The translations under genes were made by a program, and so were the position numbers. 64,000 nt of DNA from Nocardia sp. alder85J (GTDB lineage Bacteria > Actinomycetota > Actinomycetes > Mycobacteriales > Mycobacteriaceae): the NCBI RefSeq assembly GCF_020176955.2, contig NZ_JAIUCZ020000002.1, positions 868,001 to 932,000 on the forward strand, read 5' to 3'. The notes under the pieces are model-generated. The model was not told where the DNA came from, made no database searches, and worked only from the letters and a program-made list of their open reading frames with translations. Each line of letters begins with the position of its first letter. Positions within the stretch are counted from its first letter, which is position 1. Of this stretch, positions 15,657-24,266 are shown one piece after another.

Positions 15657-17333
15657 GTGTCAGCGCCCGACTTCCTGTATTCGGATCTGTTGCCGATCGG
15701 GGCCGACGACACCCCCTACCGCCTGATCACCACCGAGGGGGTCAGCACGTTCACCGCCGGTGGGCGCACGTTCCTCCAGGTGGAGCCGGAGGCGCTGCGG
15801 TTGCTCACCGCCGAGGCCATGCACGACATCAGCCATTACCTGCGGCCGGCGCATCTGGCTCAGCTGCGCAAGATCATCGACGATCCGGAGTCCTCGGGCA
15901 ACGACCGCTTCGTGGCGCTGGACCTGCTGAAGAACGTGAACATCTCCGCCGGTGGCATCCTGCCGATGTGCCAGGACACCGGCACCGCGATCGTGATGGG
16001 CAAGAAGTCCGAGGGGGTGCTCACCGGAGTCGACGACGCGGAGTGGATCTCGCGGGGGGTGTTCGATGCTTATACGAAGCTGAACCTGCGGTATTCGCAG
16101 CTGGCGCCGATCACCATGTGGGACGAGAAGAACACCGGGAACAATCTGCCTGCTCAGGTCGAATTGTATTCTGCGCCGGGGGATCCGGGGCATCCGGCGT
16201 ACAAGTTCCTGTACATGGCCAAGGGGGGCGGGTCGGCCAACAAGTCGTTCCTGTACCAGGAGACCAAGGCCGTGCTGAATCCGGCCGGGATGCTGAAGTT
16301 CCTGGACGAGAAGATCCGCTCGCTGGGGACGGCGGCTTGCCCGCCCTACCACTTGGCCGTCGTGATCGGTGGTACCAGTGCGGAATTCGCGTTGAAGACC
16401 GCGAAGTATGCGTCGGCGCACTATTTGGACAACCTGCCCACCGAGGGGTCCATGGCCGCGCACGGGTTCCGGGATCTGGAGCTGGAGGAGGAGGTCTTCA
16501 CGCTGACCCAGTCCTTCGGGATCGGGGCGCAGTTCGGCGGGAAGTACTTCTGCCACGATGTGCGGGTGATCCGGTTGCCGCGGCACGGGGCCAGTTGTCC
16601 GGTGGCGCTGGCGGTGTCGTGTTCGGCGGATCGGCAGGCGCTGGCGAAGATCACTGCCGAGGGGGTGTTCCTGGAGCAGTTGGAACGTGAACCGGCGCAG
16701 TATCTTCCGGAGCAGACGGACGCCATCCTCGGTGGTGACGTGGTTCGGGTCGATTTGAATCGGCCGATGGCGGAGATTCGGGCGGAGTTGTCGAAGTATC
16801 CGGTGAAGACTCGGTTGTCGTTGACCGGGCCGCTGGTGGTGGCGCGGGATATCGCGCATGCGAAGATCAAGCAGCGGCTGGACTCGGGGGAGGGTATGCC
16901 GGAGTATTTGCGGGAGATGGCTGTTTACTATGCGGGGCCTGCCAAGACTCCGGAGGGGTATGCTTCGGGGTCGTTCGGGCCTACCACTGCGGGGCGGATG
17001 GATTCTTATGTCGATCAGTTCCAGGCTGCGGGTGGGTCGTATGTGATGCTGGCCAAGGGGAATCGGTCGGCGCAGGTGACTCGGGCTTGCAAGGAGCACG
17101 GGGGGTTTTATCTGGGGTCGATCGGGGGGCCGGCGGCTCGGTTGGCGCTGGACTGCATCAAGAGTGTCGAGGTGTTGGAGTATCCGGAGCTCGGCATGGA
17201 AGCTGTGTGGAAAATCGAGGTGGAGGACTTTCCGGCGTTCATCGTGGTGGATGACAAGGGGAACGACTTCTTTGCGGAGACTCAGAAGCCTATTGCGTTG
17301 ACGGTGCGGACTCGGTCGGCTGAGCGGGTTTGA
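15657..17333 (+). CDS. fum: Class I (Fe-S) fumarate hydratase
   Basis: The 558-residue protein is a full-length class I fumarase. The N-terminal alpha domain contains [18 protein letters not shown] with the first cluster cysteine (about residue 105), [14 protein letters not shown] and [16 protein letters not shown]. The C-terminal beta domain contains [11 protein letters not shown] and [50 protein letters not shown]. It hydrates fumarate to malate in the TCA cycle with a 4Fe-4S cluster. The start is taken as the GTG at 15657, with GAGGAG about 9-14 bases upstream; a GTG at 15648 is an alternative. Expression may be tied to iron through the upstream box. Confidence 0.93.
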   Translation: MSAPDFLYSDLLPIGADDTPYRLITTEGVSTFTAGGRTFLQVEPEALRLLTAEAMHDISHYLRPAHLAQLRKIIDDPESSGNDRFVALDLLKNVNISAGGILPMCQDTGTAIVMGKKSEGVLTGVDDAEWISRGVFDAYTKLNLRYSQLAPITMWDEKNTGNNLPAQVELYSAPGDPGHPAYKFLYMAKGGGSANKSFLYQETKAVLNPAGMLKFLDEKIRSLGTAACPPYHLAVVIGGTSAEFALKTAKYASAHYLDNLPTEGSMAAHGFRDLELEEEVFTLTQSFGIGAQFGGKYFCHDVRVIRLPRHGASCPVALAVSCSADRQALAKITAEGVFLEQLEREPAQYLPEQTDAILGGDVVRVDLNRPMAEIRAELSKYPVKTRLSLTGPLVVARDIAHAKIKQRLDSGEGMPEYLREMAVYYAGPAKTPEGYASGSFGPTTAGRMDSYVDQFQAAGGSYVMLAKGNRSAQVTRACKEHGGFYLGSIGGPAARLALDCIKSVEVLEYPELGMEAVWKIEVEDFPAFIVVDDKGNDFFAETQKPIALTVRTRSAERV

Positions 17334-17958
17334 GTTTTTGGGGTGGGGGGTGGTTTGTGGGTTCGGGACGGAGTCGGGGTGGGGACACTGAGGGTTTTGC
17401 CTTCTTGGTGGTGACCGGCTGTGTTTTTGGCCTCCGCTTCGCTCCGGCGGGTTCTCGGCCCCTCAGTCTCGATTCTTCCCTCCTCCGCTCCTCCGCTTCG
17501 CTCCCCCGCTCCGTCAGTCCAGAATCGAGACGGGCCGAGAACATTAACGTTGGGCCTACTTGGTGGTGACCGGGCCCTCAGCGGGCGGGCCGGATGTCGG
17601 GCCTATTCGGGGGTGACCGCGTTGGAGGGTGAGGTGGGAAAAGAACTCGGGGGTGCCGGGGCTGCTTGGGGGTGACCGGGGTGGAGGGTGCGGCGGGAAA
17701 AGAAGGCGGGTCGGGGTGAGCCTGTGGAACGGTGACCGTTACTGGGGGTGAGGCGGGCAGCGAACTGGGGGTGTTCGGCCTGCGAATTGGTGATCGCGAA
17801 GCGGGGAGTTGCGGGTGTTGGGCTGCTTGTTGGTGCGGCAAGTTGAGGGGGAGGTGGGCAGTGAACTGGAGTGTTGGGCCTGCGGGGTGTGGCCGGGGTG
17901 GGCCCGGGGTTGGGGCTGCGGGGTGTGGCCGGGGCGGAGCGGGGTGCGGGGAGGTTTG
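17334..17958. other. G-rich intergenic region with decayed direct repeats
   Basis: This 625-base stretch carries no convincing gene; its frames are low-complexity and lack family signatures. Four copies of a unit like CTTGGKGGTGACCGG start at 17404, 17559, 17605 and 17666. A second unit like GGGMArwGAACTSGGGGTG recurs near 17637, 17695, 17754 and 17855. TGCGGGGTGTGGCCGGGG occurs twice near 17880 and 17918. Long G tracts on the plus strand could form quadruplexes. The region also contains a long inverted repeat listed separately. Confidence 0.6.
17452..17541. repeat. Long inverted repeat downstream of fumarase
   Basis: The arm 17452-17476 (TTCTCGGCCC, then CTCA, then GTCTCGATTCT) pairs with 17521-17541 (AGAATCGAGACGGGCCGAGAA): 21 complementary bases interrupted only by a 4-base bulge. 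The 44-base loop is a pyrimidine-rich CTCCGCT repeat. It could act as a transcription terminator for fumarase or be a mobile palindromic repeat. Confidence 0.7.
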
Positions 17959-18132
17959 CTAGGCCGGGGGATTGGTGGCGGATTCGGGGTGTGCGGGGGT
18001 GTGGAGTGCGGGGGTGGGGGCGGGGAGGTGTGGGTGGCGGGTGGGGGACAGGGCGGTGAGGGCGATGAGGGTGGCGGGGCCCAGGACGCCTGCCAGGGCC
18101 AGCGCTATGTTCGCTGTCATCGGTACCGCCAT
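17959..18132 (-). CDS. Small single-pass membrane protein, 57 residues
   Basis: An ATG at 18132 preceded by GGAGG (7-base spacing) opens a 57-residue frame. It starts MAVPMTANIALALAGVLGPA, continues TLIALTALS as one hydrophobic segment (about residues 6-28), then ends in a Pro/Thr/His-rich tail (PTRHPHLPAPTP to TNPPA). Third positions are almost all G or C. It is divergent from the VanY-like gene 125 bases away. Function is unknown; a short membrane anchor or peptide regulator is possible. Confidence 0.6.
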   Translation of the reverse strand: MAVPMTANIALALAGVLGPATLIALTALSPTRHPHLPAPTPALHTPAHPESATNPPA

Positions 18133-18257
18133 GACGCCTCCTCGGTCGTGGGGTACGTATGCCGTGTCCGGGTGTCACGGTAACTGTTCGGGTGGGTCGG
18201 GCCGGGGGGAAACGCTTCGTTCGGTCCGGATTGTCGCTTTGCCGATACCATCTGCGC

Positions 18258-18722
18258 ATGTTGCGACAGAGTGTGGGTGTGGTGGCGGTGGCCGGGTCGG
18301 TGGTCGCGGTGGGGTTGCTCCAGGGGGTTGCGGGGGCTGCGGACGGGACCGGCGGGCTGGATCCGGTGCTGGCGGGGGCCTATACGCTGGCGGAGCAGCA
18401 GGCGCATGCCGAGGGGGTGCCGCTGTGGATCAACTCGGGGTATCGGACTCCCGCGGAGCAGGAACAGTTGTGGGAGGACGGGATTGCCACGTACGGCAGT
18501 CCGGAGGCGGCGCGGCGGTGGGTGTTGCCGCCGGAGGAGTCCACGCATGTGCAGGGGCGGGCGGTGGATGTCGCGCCGCGGGAGGGGGCGCAGTGGCTGG
18601 AGGCCAACGGGAATCGGTGGGGGTTGTGCCGGACGTATCAGAACGAGTGGTGGCATTTCGAGGTGGCTACCGTGCCGGGTGCGTCCTGTCCGCCGATGCT
18701 GGGGGATGCGGGGGAGCGCTGA
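18258..18722 (+). CDS. Secreted VanY-like D,D-carboxypeptidase (M15 family)
   Basis: The 154-residue precursor has a signal peptide (MLRQSVGVVAVAGSVVAVGL, likely cleaved after GVAGAA). A VanY/M15B core follows: INSGYRTPAEQEQLW, STHVQGRAVDVAP (zinc ligands His and Asp) and NEWWHFE (catalytic Glu and zinc His). These enzymes remove terminal D-alanine from peptidoglycan stem peptides outside the membrane. The chain is short for the family but all catalytic motifs are present. The start is the ATG at 18258; the longer upstream frame lacks a signal peptide. Confidence 0.88.
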   Translation: MLRQSVGVVAVAGSVVAVGLLQGVAGAADGTGGLDPVLAGAYTLAEQQAHAEGVPLWINSGYRTPAEQEQLWEDGIATYGSPEAARRWVLPPEESTHVQGRAVDVAPREGAQWLEANGNRWGLCRTYQNEWWHFEVATVPGASCPPMLGDAGER

Positions 18723-18876
18723 GCAACTGTCTGGCTCTCGGCTGACGGTTATCGTGGCGGTGGGCTTATTCTGGGTCGAATCGCTGCGGTGGGCGTGGTG
18801 ATTCGGCATCCTGGAGTGTGGTGGGCGTGCCGGCACCCGGCCGGGCGGCCGGATCGGTGAGGGACGGAGGGTTCGG

Positions 18877-19122
18877 GTGGCGGACGCTGTGGGATCCGAG
18901 CACGGCCGGGCGGGTCAGGGCGCGTCAGCGGCTCGCCGCGGCGCGCAGTGGCCCCGCGGCTGGTTACTGGTCGAAATGCCCAGTGCGCTGCTGCTCGCCG
19001 TGTTCGTGGGCACCGGCTGGCTGGGATACGCGCGTCACGATCAGCCGTCCGCGCCGGCGCCGACGGTGGTCAGCCCCACCGACCGGCCCGACGCCTGGAC
19101 CCGGATCATCGGGCCGCCGTAG
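18877..19122 (+). CDS. Small predicted membrane protein, 81 residues
   Basis: A GTG at 18877 with GGAGG about 8 bases upstream opens an 81-residue frame with strongly GC-biased third positions. The N-terminal 30 residues are polar and Arg-rich, one hydrophobic segment follows (about 31-51, LLVEMPSALLLAVFVGTGWLG), and the tail is Pro-rich (SAPAPTVVSPTDRPDAW). It lies between the VanY-like gene and a convergent TetR gene. No family is recognised. Confidence 0.55.
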   Translation: MADAVGSEHGRAGQGASAARRGAQWPRGWLLVEMPSALLLAVFVGTGWLGYARHDQPSAPAPTVVSPTDRPDAWTRIIGPP

Positions 19123-19173
19123 CGAATTCGCGGTTACACCGTGGGGGTGGGGGCACCGCCGGTGCGGCGGCGG

Positions 19174-19761
19174 TCAGACTGCCAGGCCGAGGGCGCCCGC
19201 TACCGCGCGGGTCAGGCGGTCGGTGACTTCGCCGACCGACCAGTGCCGATGTTCGGTGAGGTCGTAGACCACGCGTTCGTCGAAGATGGTGATCCACAGC
19301 AGGACCGCGTAGCCGATGTCGGGTTCGGCGGAGCGGCCGTCGCGGGCCAGGGCGTCCAGTACTCCGGCCAGAGTGTCGTGCAGGGCGACGATCGATTCGT
19401 CGCCGGCGGCCAGGCGCTCCACGAAACCCTGGCTGCTGCGGATGTAGCGGATGGCCGCGCCCCACTGCGTGGCCTGCTCCACCCAGGTGCGGCAGACCCG
19501 GCGGAAACGTTCGGCGGGTTCGTGGCCCTCGCCGATCGCGCCGAATGCCTCCAGTAGTTGTTCGATCGCCCGTCGATGGAACGCCTGCATCGCGTCCTGT
19601 GGATTGGGGAAGTGGCGGTAGGCCGTCGCCACGCCCACGCCTGCCTCGGCGGCCAGCTCGGGGATGGAGAAGCCGACCCGGCCGGTGGTCAGCAGGCTGC
19701 CGACCGCGCCGACCAGCAGTATTCGGCTGCGTTGCGCGTCGCTGCGGGTGTTCACTGGCAC
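19174..19761 (-). CDS. TetR-family regulator
   Basis: The 195-residue protein has a TetR N-terminal HTH (about residues 12-58: RSRILLVGAVGSLLTTGRVGFSIPELAAEAGVGVATAYRHF) and a C-terminal helical ligand-binding domain. The GTG at 19761 has GGATGG about 9 bases upstream; a second GTG two codons in is an alternative. The long upstream extension of this frame is Pro/Arg-rich and unlikely to be translated. It is divergent from an MFS transporter, with palindromes in between, so it probably represses that transporter. Confidence 0.85.
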   Translation of the reverse strand: MPVNTRSDAQRSRILLVGAVGSLLTTGRVGFSIPELAAEAGVGVATAYRHFPNPQDAMQAFHRRAIEQLLEAFGAIGEGHEPAERFRRVCRTWVEQATQWGAAIRYIRSSQGFVERLAAGDESIVALHDTLAGVLDALARDGRSAEPDIGYAVLLWITIFDERVVYDLTEHRHWSVGEVTDRLTRAVAGALGLAV

Positions 19762-20034
19762 CCCACCATCCTGCGCGAGCCTCGTGCCGCCGCGCCACGA
19801 GGGGTGGTGTGGCGCGGCGGGCGGTCCGGTGGCGGTCCGGTGGCGGCGTCGTAGCCACCGCGGTGTGGCCGCGGGCCCGGGTGCGGGCCGGGGTGAATTG
19901 GAATGTGTTGCGGGGGTGGCGATTTCGCCGTCCCGCTCGGGTGGTTCGGGCGGGTTGCGGGCGGTGTGGGGTCGTCGGCCGGGGCCCGGTCTCGGTGTGA
20001 CGGGTGACACAGCGCGCGCATTCGCTGAGCTATA

Positions 20035-20048
20035 GAGAAGTTCTTCTC
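20035..20048. promoter_or_regulatory. Inverted repeat GAGAAG-TT-CTTCTC
   Basis: A palindrome with perfect 6-base arms lies directly after TATAGAG and 48 bases before the MFS start. With the second palindrome at 20058-20072 it forms repeated GAGAA/TTCTC half-sites, typical of a TetR operator covering a promoter. Confidence 0.5.
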
Positions 20049-20057
20049 ACTTCTCTA

Positions 20058-20072
20058 TTCTCGAATCGAGAA
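20058..20072. promoter_or_regulatory. Palindrome TTCTCGA-A-TCGAGAA, candidate TetR operator
   Basis: Perfect 7-base arms around a single base, 24 bases before the MFS start codon. It shares the GAGAA/TTCTC half-sites of the upstream palindrome. Confidence 0.55.
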
Positions 20073-20095
20073 GATCTCCTCGATTCGGAGGCTTG

Positions 20096-21265
20096 ATGAG
20101 GGTAGCGGCTCCGGGGGCACTGTTGGTGCTCATCATGGCACAACCCAATCTCGCGACCGGGATGATGCCGTACTACCGCCATGCCTGGGCGTTGGCGCCG
20201 CTGCTCATCACCGTCATCTTCGCCGCGTACCTGATCGCGCTGACCCCCACCCTGCTGTGGCTGGGCACCCCCTCGTCGCGGGCGGCCTGGTGGTGGCGGA
20301 TCGGCGCGGGCAGCGCCTGCGGGGTCGCCGCGGACTGTGCGATGGCACTGGCGCATTCGGCCTGGGTGGCCTGTGTGGCGCGGGTGCTGGCCGGGTTGTC
20401 GGTGGGGCTGGTGACCGGATCGCTGGCGGGCCTGATCCTGGAGCGCCGCGGGGAGCGCGGCCGCACCGCGATGGCCAGCGCCACCGTATTCGGTTCGGCG
20501 CTGGGCACATTCGCGGCCGCGGCGGTCGCGCAGTATCTGCCGGCGCCGGGCGTCGCGGTCTACGCCGGGCATGCGGTGCTGCTGGCCGCGGTCGCGGTGG
20601 CGGCCGGGTCCGATCGCGCGGTGCGGCCCGCGCCGGTCGAGATCGCCACGGGCACAGCGTCGATGGCGGCCGAGCCGGCGGTGGCGGGGTATCTGGTCGG
20701 CATCTCCGCGTGGGTCTCGGCCGGGCTGGTGGTGGCGTTGCTGCCCAGCTACGGCGCCGAACTGCTGGGCACCGGCAATCTCGCGCTGCTGGCCCTGCCC
20801 GTGGTGCTGTATCTGGTGGCGGCCTGGCTGGCGCAACGCCTGCTGCCGCCGAATCGTCTTCCCGCCGAACCGATCACCGCTCAGGTGATCATCGTCGCCG
20901 GGGTGCTCGTCGCGGCGGCGGTGGCATGGCTGCCCAGCCTGCCGCTGCTGTTGTGCGGCGGCGCGATCGCCGGCTGCGGACAGGGCATCGCCTACCGCAG
21001 CGGGCTGCGGATCGTGAGCGCGGCGACGCCGCCGGAGCATCACGCCCGCCTGTCCTCCCGTTTCGCCGCCGTCGCGTACCTGTGCGCGGCGGTCGGCACC
21101 GTCGCCCTGGGCGCGGTCGCCTCCGTCGCCTCGATGCGTGACGCGGTGCCGGCCGGGGCGGCCATCCTGATCGTCATCGCCGCGGCCACGGCCGTTCTCC
21201 GGCGGCGCGCGGCGCAGCGCACGCCGGATTCCCCGTTCGTCACTACCGACAGCACAATCGCATAA
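20096..21265 (+). CDS. MFS transporter
   Basis: The 389-residue, very hydrophobic protein has about twelve membrane segments in two halves. The signature between segments 2 and 3 is weak, but LAGLSVGLVTGSLAGLILERRGERGRTAM after segment 4-5 is typical of drug/metabolite MFS exporters. The ATG at 20096 follows GGAGG by 5 bases. It is divergent from a TetR gene with palindromes over its promoter, which suggests inducible efflux. The substrate is unknown. Confidence 0.85.
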   Translation: MRVAAPGALLVLIMAQPNLATGMMPYYRHAWALAPLLITVIFAAYLIALTPTLLWLGTPSSRAAWWWRIGAGSACGVAADCAMALAHSAWVACVARVLAGLSVGLVTGSLAGLILERRGERGRTAMASATVFGSALGTFAAAAVAQYLPAPGVAVYAGHAVLLAAVAVAAGSDRAVRPAPVEIATGTASMAAEPAVAGYLVGISAWVSAGLVVALLPSYGAELLGTGNLALLALPVVLYLVAAWLAQRLLPPNRLPAEPITAQVIIVAGVLVAAAVAWLPSLPLLLCGGAIAGCGQGIAYRSGLRIVSAATPPEHHARLSSRFAAVAYLCAAVGTVALGAVASVASMRDAVPAGAAILIVIAAATAVLRRRAAQRTPDSPFVTTDSTIA

Positions 21266-21502
21266 TTCTTTTTCCCGGAGAATTCGGGTCTTTATTCCGG
21301 CCCGGAGTCGATATTCGGCATGCCCGGAATTGCGCACGGAACACCACGCCGTGCGCCCTCGTCGTGCGCGAAATATGTTGTGGCACAATAGATCCCATGA
21401 AAAATGGAAACCGGTTCGTTACACGGGTTCACCGGCCGAAAAAATCGGGTTGATTCACTGGGATACGTATTCGGAAATACATTTCGGGAACGGATTTCCA
21501 CC

Positions 21503-22942
21503 ATGGCTACATCGACCCGGGTCGGCACCGCAGCGCTGCGCCGTACGACCTCCTTCCGCGTGCGCAGCACCGAAGCCTCGAACGCTTCCGCCGACCCGGG
21601 CAGCGGCCTCAAACGCAGCCTGGGCAGGGTGGACCTCATCGCGATGGGGGTGGGCACGATCGTCGGCGCGGGCATCTTCGTCACCACCGGAATCGCGGCC
21701 GCGACCAAGGCGGGCCCGGCGATCATGCTGTCGTTCGTCCTGGCCGGGGTGATCTGTGTTCTCGTCGCGCTGTGCTACAGCGAATTGGCCTCGATGACAC
21801 CGGTTTCCGGCAGCGCCTATACCTACACCTATTCGACGATGGGTGAGGTGCCGGCCTTTCTGGTCGGCTGGAATCTGCTGTTGGAATATGCGGTGGCGGC
21901 CGCGGCCATCGCCATCGGCTGGTCCGGATTGTTCGGCGCCACACTGAAATCGCTGTTCGATGTCAGCCTGCCGAAGGCGATATCGGCGGGGCCGAGCGAC
22001 GGCGGCGTGGTCAACCTCCCGGCGGTGATCATCGTGGCGATCCTGGTCGCGGTGCTGGTGTTCGAGGTGAAGGTGGCCGCCGCGGTGGTGAAAGCCCTGG
22101 TGGCACTGACGATCGCGGTGCTGGTGCTGGTGGTGGCCATCGGCGTGCCGCATCTGCACGGCGGCAACTGGACTCCGTTCATGCCCTTCGGCGTGCACGG
22201 TATCGCCGCCGGCGCGGCCCTGGCGTTCTTCGCCTACCTCGGCTTCGACGTGGTCGCCACCACCGCCGAGGAGACCCGCGATCCGCGCCGCAACCTGCCC
22301 TGGGCCATCATCGGCTCGGTGGTGATCGCCACCGTGCTGTACATCGCGGTGTGCGCGGTGCTGACCGGCGTGGCGCCGTATCAGAGCCTGAACAACTCCG
22401 CCCCGGTCGCGACCGCGCTGGCCGCCATCGGCGCCGGCTGGATCGGCAAGGTCATCCTGGTGGCCTCGGTGATCGCGCTGACCAAGGGCCTGCTCATGGT
22501 GTTCTACGGCCAGACCCGGCTGGTGTTCGCCATGGCCCGCGACGGACTGGTGCCGAAGGCGCTGTGCCGCACCAGCGCCCGGGGCGTCCCGGTGCGCCTG
22601 TCGATCGTGCTGGGCATCGTGATCGCGGCGGTGGCCGGGCTGCTGCCGATCGGCACGGTCGCCGAACTGGTGAACATCGGTGCGCTGTTCGCCTTCGTCA
22701 TCGTCTCGATCGGCGTGGTCATCCTGCGCCGCACCGATCCGGACCGGCCGCGGCCGTTCCGCACCCCGCTGATGCCGCTGGTGCCCCTGCTGGCGATCGC
22801 GGGCTGCATCTGGCTGGCCACCACCTTCGAGGCGCTGACCTGGCTGCGCTTCGTGATCTGGAGTGCCGTCGGGATCGCGCTCTATCTCGGCTACGGCCGC
22901 CGCAATTCGGTGATCGGCCGCACCGCGGCGGTGGCCTCGTGA
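21503..22942 (+). CDS. APC-family amino acid permease
   Basis: The 479-residue protein has a 35-residue polar N-terminus and about twelve membrane segments. The first, LIAMGVGTIVGAGIFVTTG, is the conserved APC substrate-binding helix (GxGxIxGxGIF); FFAYLGFDVVATTAEETRDPRRNLPWAI is the family signature after segment 6. These proteins are proton-coupled amino acid or amine symporters of the cationic amino acid transporter type. Its TGA overlaps the GTG of the oxidase gene. It heads an operon with hydroxy-acid oxidase, RidA, methyltransferase and flavoprotein genes, so it probably imports or exports a substrate of that pathway. Confidence 0.9.
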   Translation: MATSTRVGTAALRRTTSFRVRSTEASNASADPGSGLKRSLGRVDLIAMGVGTIVGAGIFVTTGIAAATKAGPAIMLSFVLAGVICVLVALCYSELASMTPVSGSAYTYTYSTMGEVPAFLVGWNLLLEYAVAAAAIAIGWSGLFGATLKSLFDVSLPKAISAGPSDGGVVNLPAVIIVAILVAVLVFEVKVAAAVVKALVALTIAVLVLVVAIGVPHLHGGNWTPFMPFGVHGIAAGAALAFFAYLGFDVVATTAEETRDPRRNLPWAIIGSVVIATVLYIAVCAVLTGVAPYQSLNNSAPVATALAAIGAGWIGKVILVASVIALTKGLLMVFYGQTRLVFAMARDGLVPKALCRTSARGVPVRLSIVLGIVIAAVAGLLPIGTVAELVNIGALFAFVIVSIGVVILRRTDPDRPRPFRTPLMPLVPLLAIAGCIWLATTFEALTWLRFVIWSAVGIALYLGYGRRNSVIGRTAAVAS

Positions 22943-24036
22943 CCGCGCAGCTGGACAGTTTCTATCCGACCGGGGTGGCCTTCGGGACGCTCGAGGAGAT
23001 CCATCGGGCCGCGGCCGCCGCGCTGCCCGCAGAGGTCTTCGACTTCGTGGAAGGCGGTGCGGGCCAGGAGGTCACGTTGCGGGCCAACCGCACCGCGTTC
23101 GAGAAGTGGCGGATCCTGCCGGAGCCGATGAGCGGGGTGGGTGCGCCGTCGACGGCCACCGAACTGCTCGGGATGCCGCTGGCGACACCGATTCTGACCG
23201 CGCCGTTCGGCGGGGACGGCCTGTTCCACCCCGAGGGGCATCTCGCGGTGGCACGGGCCGCGGCGGGGCGCGGGGCGCTGGCGATCGTGCCGGAGGCGGG
23301 CAGCTACTCGTACCGGCGGGTGCGGGAAACCGCGCCCGAGGCGGCCCGGATCGCGCAGGTGCATCCGTTCGCCCACGCGGGCGACGTCGCCGCGCAGGTG
23401 CGGCGGCTGGGCTACCAGGCGCTGTGCGTCACGGTCGACTGCCCCGTCGGTGGCTTCCGCACCCGCAACATGGGCAACCGGTTCGACCCGGACCAGCGCT
23501 TCTTCGCCGGTAACCTCACCGGGGCCGACGGCGCCCCCGGGGTGGCCGAGGTCTTCGGTCAGCTGCTGAAACGCGGTGCCACCGTGTGGAACTGGACGCA
23601 GCTGGCGGAGGCCGCGACCGCATTCGGGCTGCCCTGGATCGCCAAGGGCATTCTCACCCCGGCCGCCGCCGAGCGGGCGCTGGAGATCGGCGCCACCGGT
23701 CTGGTGGTGTCGAATCACGGTGGCCGCCAAGTGGATCCGGCGCCGGCCAGTCTGGACATGTTGCCGCGCATCCGCGCCGCCGCCGGTCCGGACGTGCCGA
23801 TCCTGCTGGACAGCGGCGTCCGCACCGGCGCGGACATCTTCGTCGCGCTGGCGCTGGGCGCGGACGCGGTGGTGATCGGCCGGGCCGCGCTCTACGGGCT
23901 GGCCGCCGCGGGCGAATCCGGTGTGGATCGGGTGCTGGAGCTACTCACCGAGGAGTTGCGCACCCTGATGATCCTGGCCGGGACCGCGACCGTGGCCGAC
24001 ATCGGCCGCGCGCGCGTGCTGCGGGCGGAGTCGTGA
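22939..24036 (+). CDS. FMN-dependent alpha-hydroxy-acid oxidase/dehydrogenase
   Basis: The 365-residue TIM barrel belongs to the glycolate oxidase / L-lactate dehydrogenase family. FDFVEGGAGQEVTLRANRTAFEKW opens the fold; CVTVDCPVGGFRTRNM, WIAKGIL (FMN-binding Lys), VVSNHGGRQVD (catalytic His and Arg) and LLDSGVRTGADIFVALALGADAVVIGRA are the conserved motifs. It oxidises an L-2-hydroxy acid to the 2-oxo acid. The GTG at 22939 overlaps the permease stop as GTGA. Together with the second flavoprotein at the operon end, the pathway seems able to oxidise both enantiomers or two successive hydroxy acids; the substrate is unknown. Confidence 0.9.
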   Translation: MTAQLDSFYPTGVAFGTLEEIHRAAAAALPAEVFDFVEGGAGQEVTLRANRTAFEKWRILPEPMSGVGAPSTATELLGMPLATPILTAPFGGDGLFHPEGHLAVARAAAGRGALAIVPEAGSYSYRRVRETAPEAARIAQVHPFAHAGDVAAQVRRLGYQALCVTVDCPVGGFRTRNMGNRFDPDQRFFAGNLTGADGAPGVAEVFGQLLKRGATVWNWTQLAEAATAFGLPWIAKGILTPAAAERALEIGATGLVVSNHGGRQVDPAPASLDMLPRIRAAAGPDVPILLDSGVRTGADIFVALALGADAVVIGRAALYGLAAAGESGVDRVLELLTEELRTLMILAGTATVADIGRARVLRAES

Positions 24037-24266
24037 GGGCGTCGGGCGGCGACACGAGCGCCGCAGGCGGAGGCCCGAGGGGCGCACGCGGTGTCGTGAC
24101 CGGAGCAGGCGGTGCCGTGACCGCACGCGGTGTCGTGACCGGCGCACGCGGTGTCGTGACCGCACGCGGTGTCCTGACCGGAGCAGGCGGTGCCGTGCGT
24201 GTCGCGGCGGCTCGCCTCCGGCAGCGGGTCGTGAGGGGACCCGGTGTCTCGGTGGGGGTTTCGTGA
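24033..24266 (+). CDS. Short repeat-encoded ORF coupled to both neighbours
   Basis: A GTG at 24033 overlaps the oxidase stop (GTGA), and the frame ends with a TGA that overlaps the GTG of ridA. The 77-residue product is mostly GARGVVTGAGGAVTARGVV-type repeats encoded by six tandem 18/21-base units (24083-24198), then a basic tail. No family is recognised. It may be translated only to carry ribosomes across a junction expanded by repeats, rather than to make a functional protein. Confidence 0.35.
   Translation: MRASGGDTSAAGGGPRGARGVVTGAGGAVTARGVVTGARGVVTARGVLTGAGGAVRVAAARLRQRVVRGPGVSVGVS
24083..24198. repeat. Tandem repeat of alternating 18- and 21-bp units
   Basis: Six units (24083, 24101, 24122, 24140, 24161, 24179) alternate between 18 and 21 bases, making three copies of a 39-base higher-order unit. 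The core is CGCACGCGGTGTCGTGAC. Five of the six contain GTCGTGAC, GCCGTGAC or GTCCTGAC, resembling the TCGTGA start/stop junctions on either side. Confidence 0.85.

Larger units (their letters stand above)
19762..20095. other. Divergent regulatory region between tetR and MFS transporter
   Basis: This 334-base intergenic stretch is GC-rich near tetR and AT-richer near the transporter. The last 60 bases hold two inverted repeats (listed separately) and TATAGAG, which could serve as a -10 element for the transporter. No gene is seen. Confidence 0.55.

Noticed and set aside
24083-24198. Short repeats considered as CRISPR
   Set aside because: Direct tandem copies of 18 and 21 bases with no spacers and no cas genes nearby.
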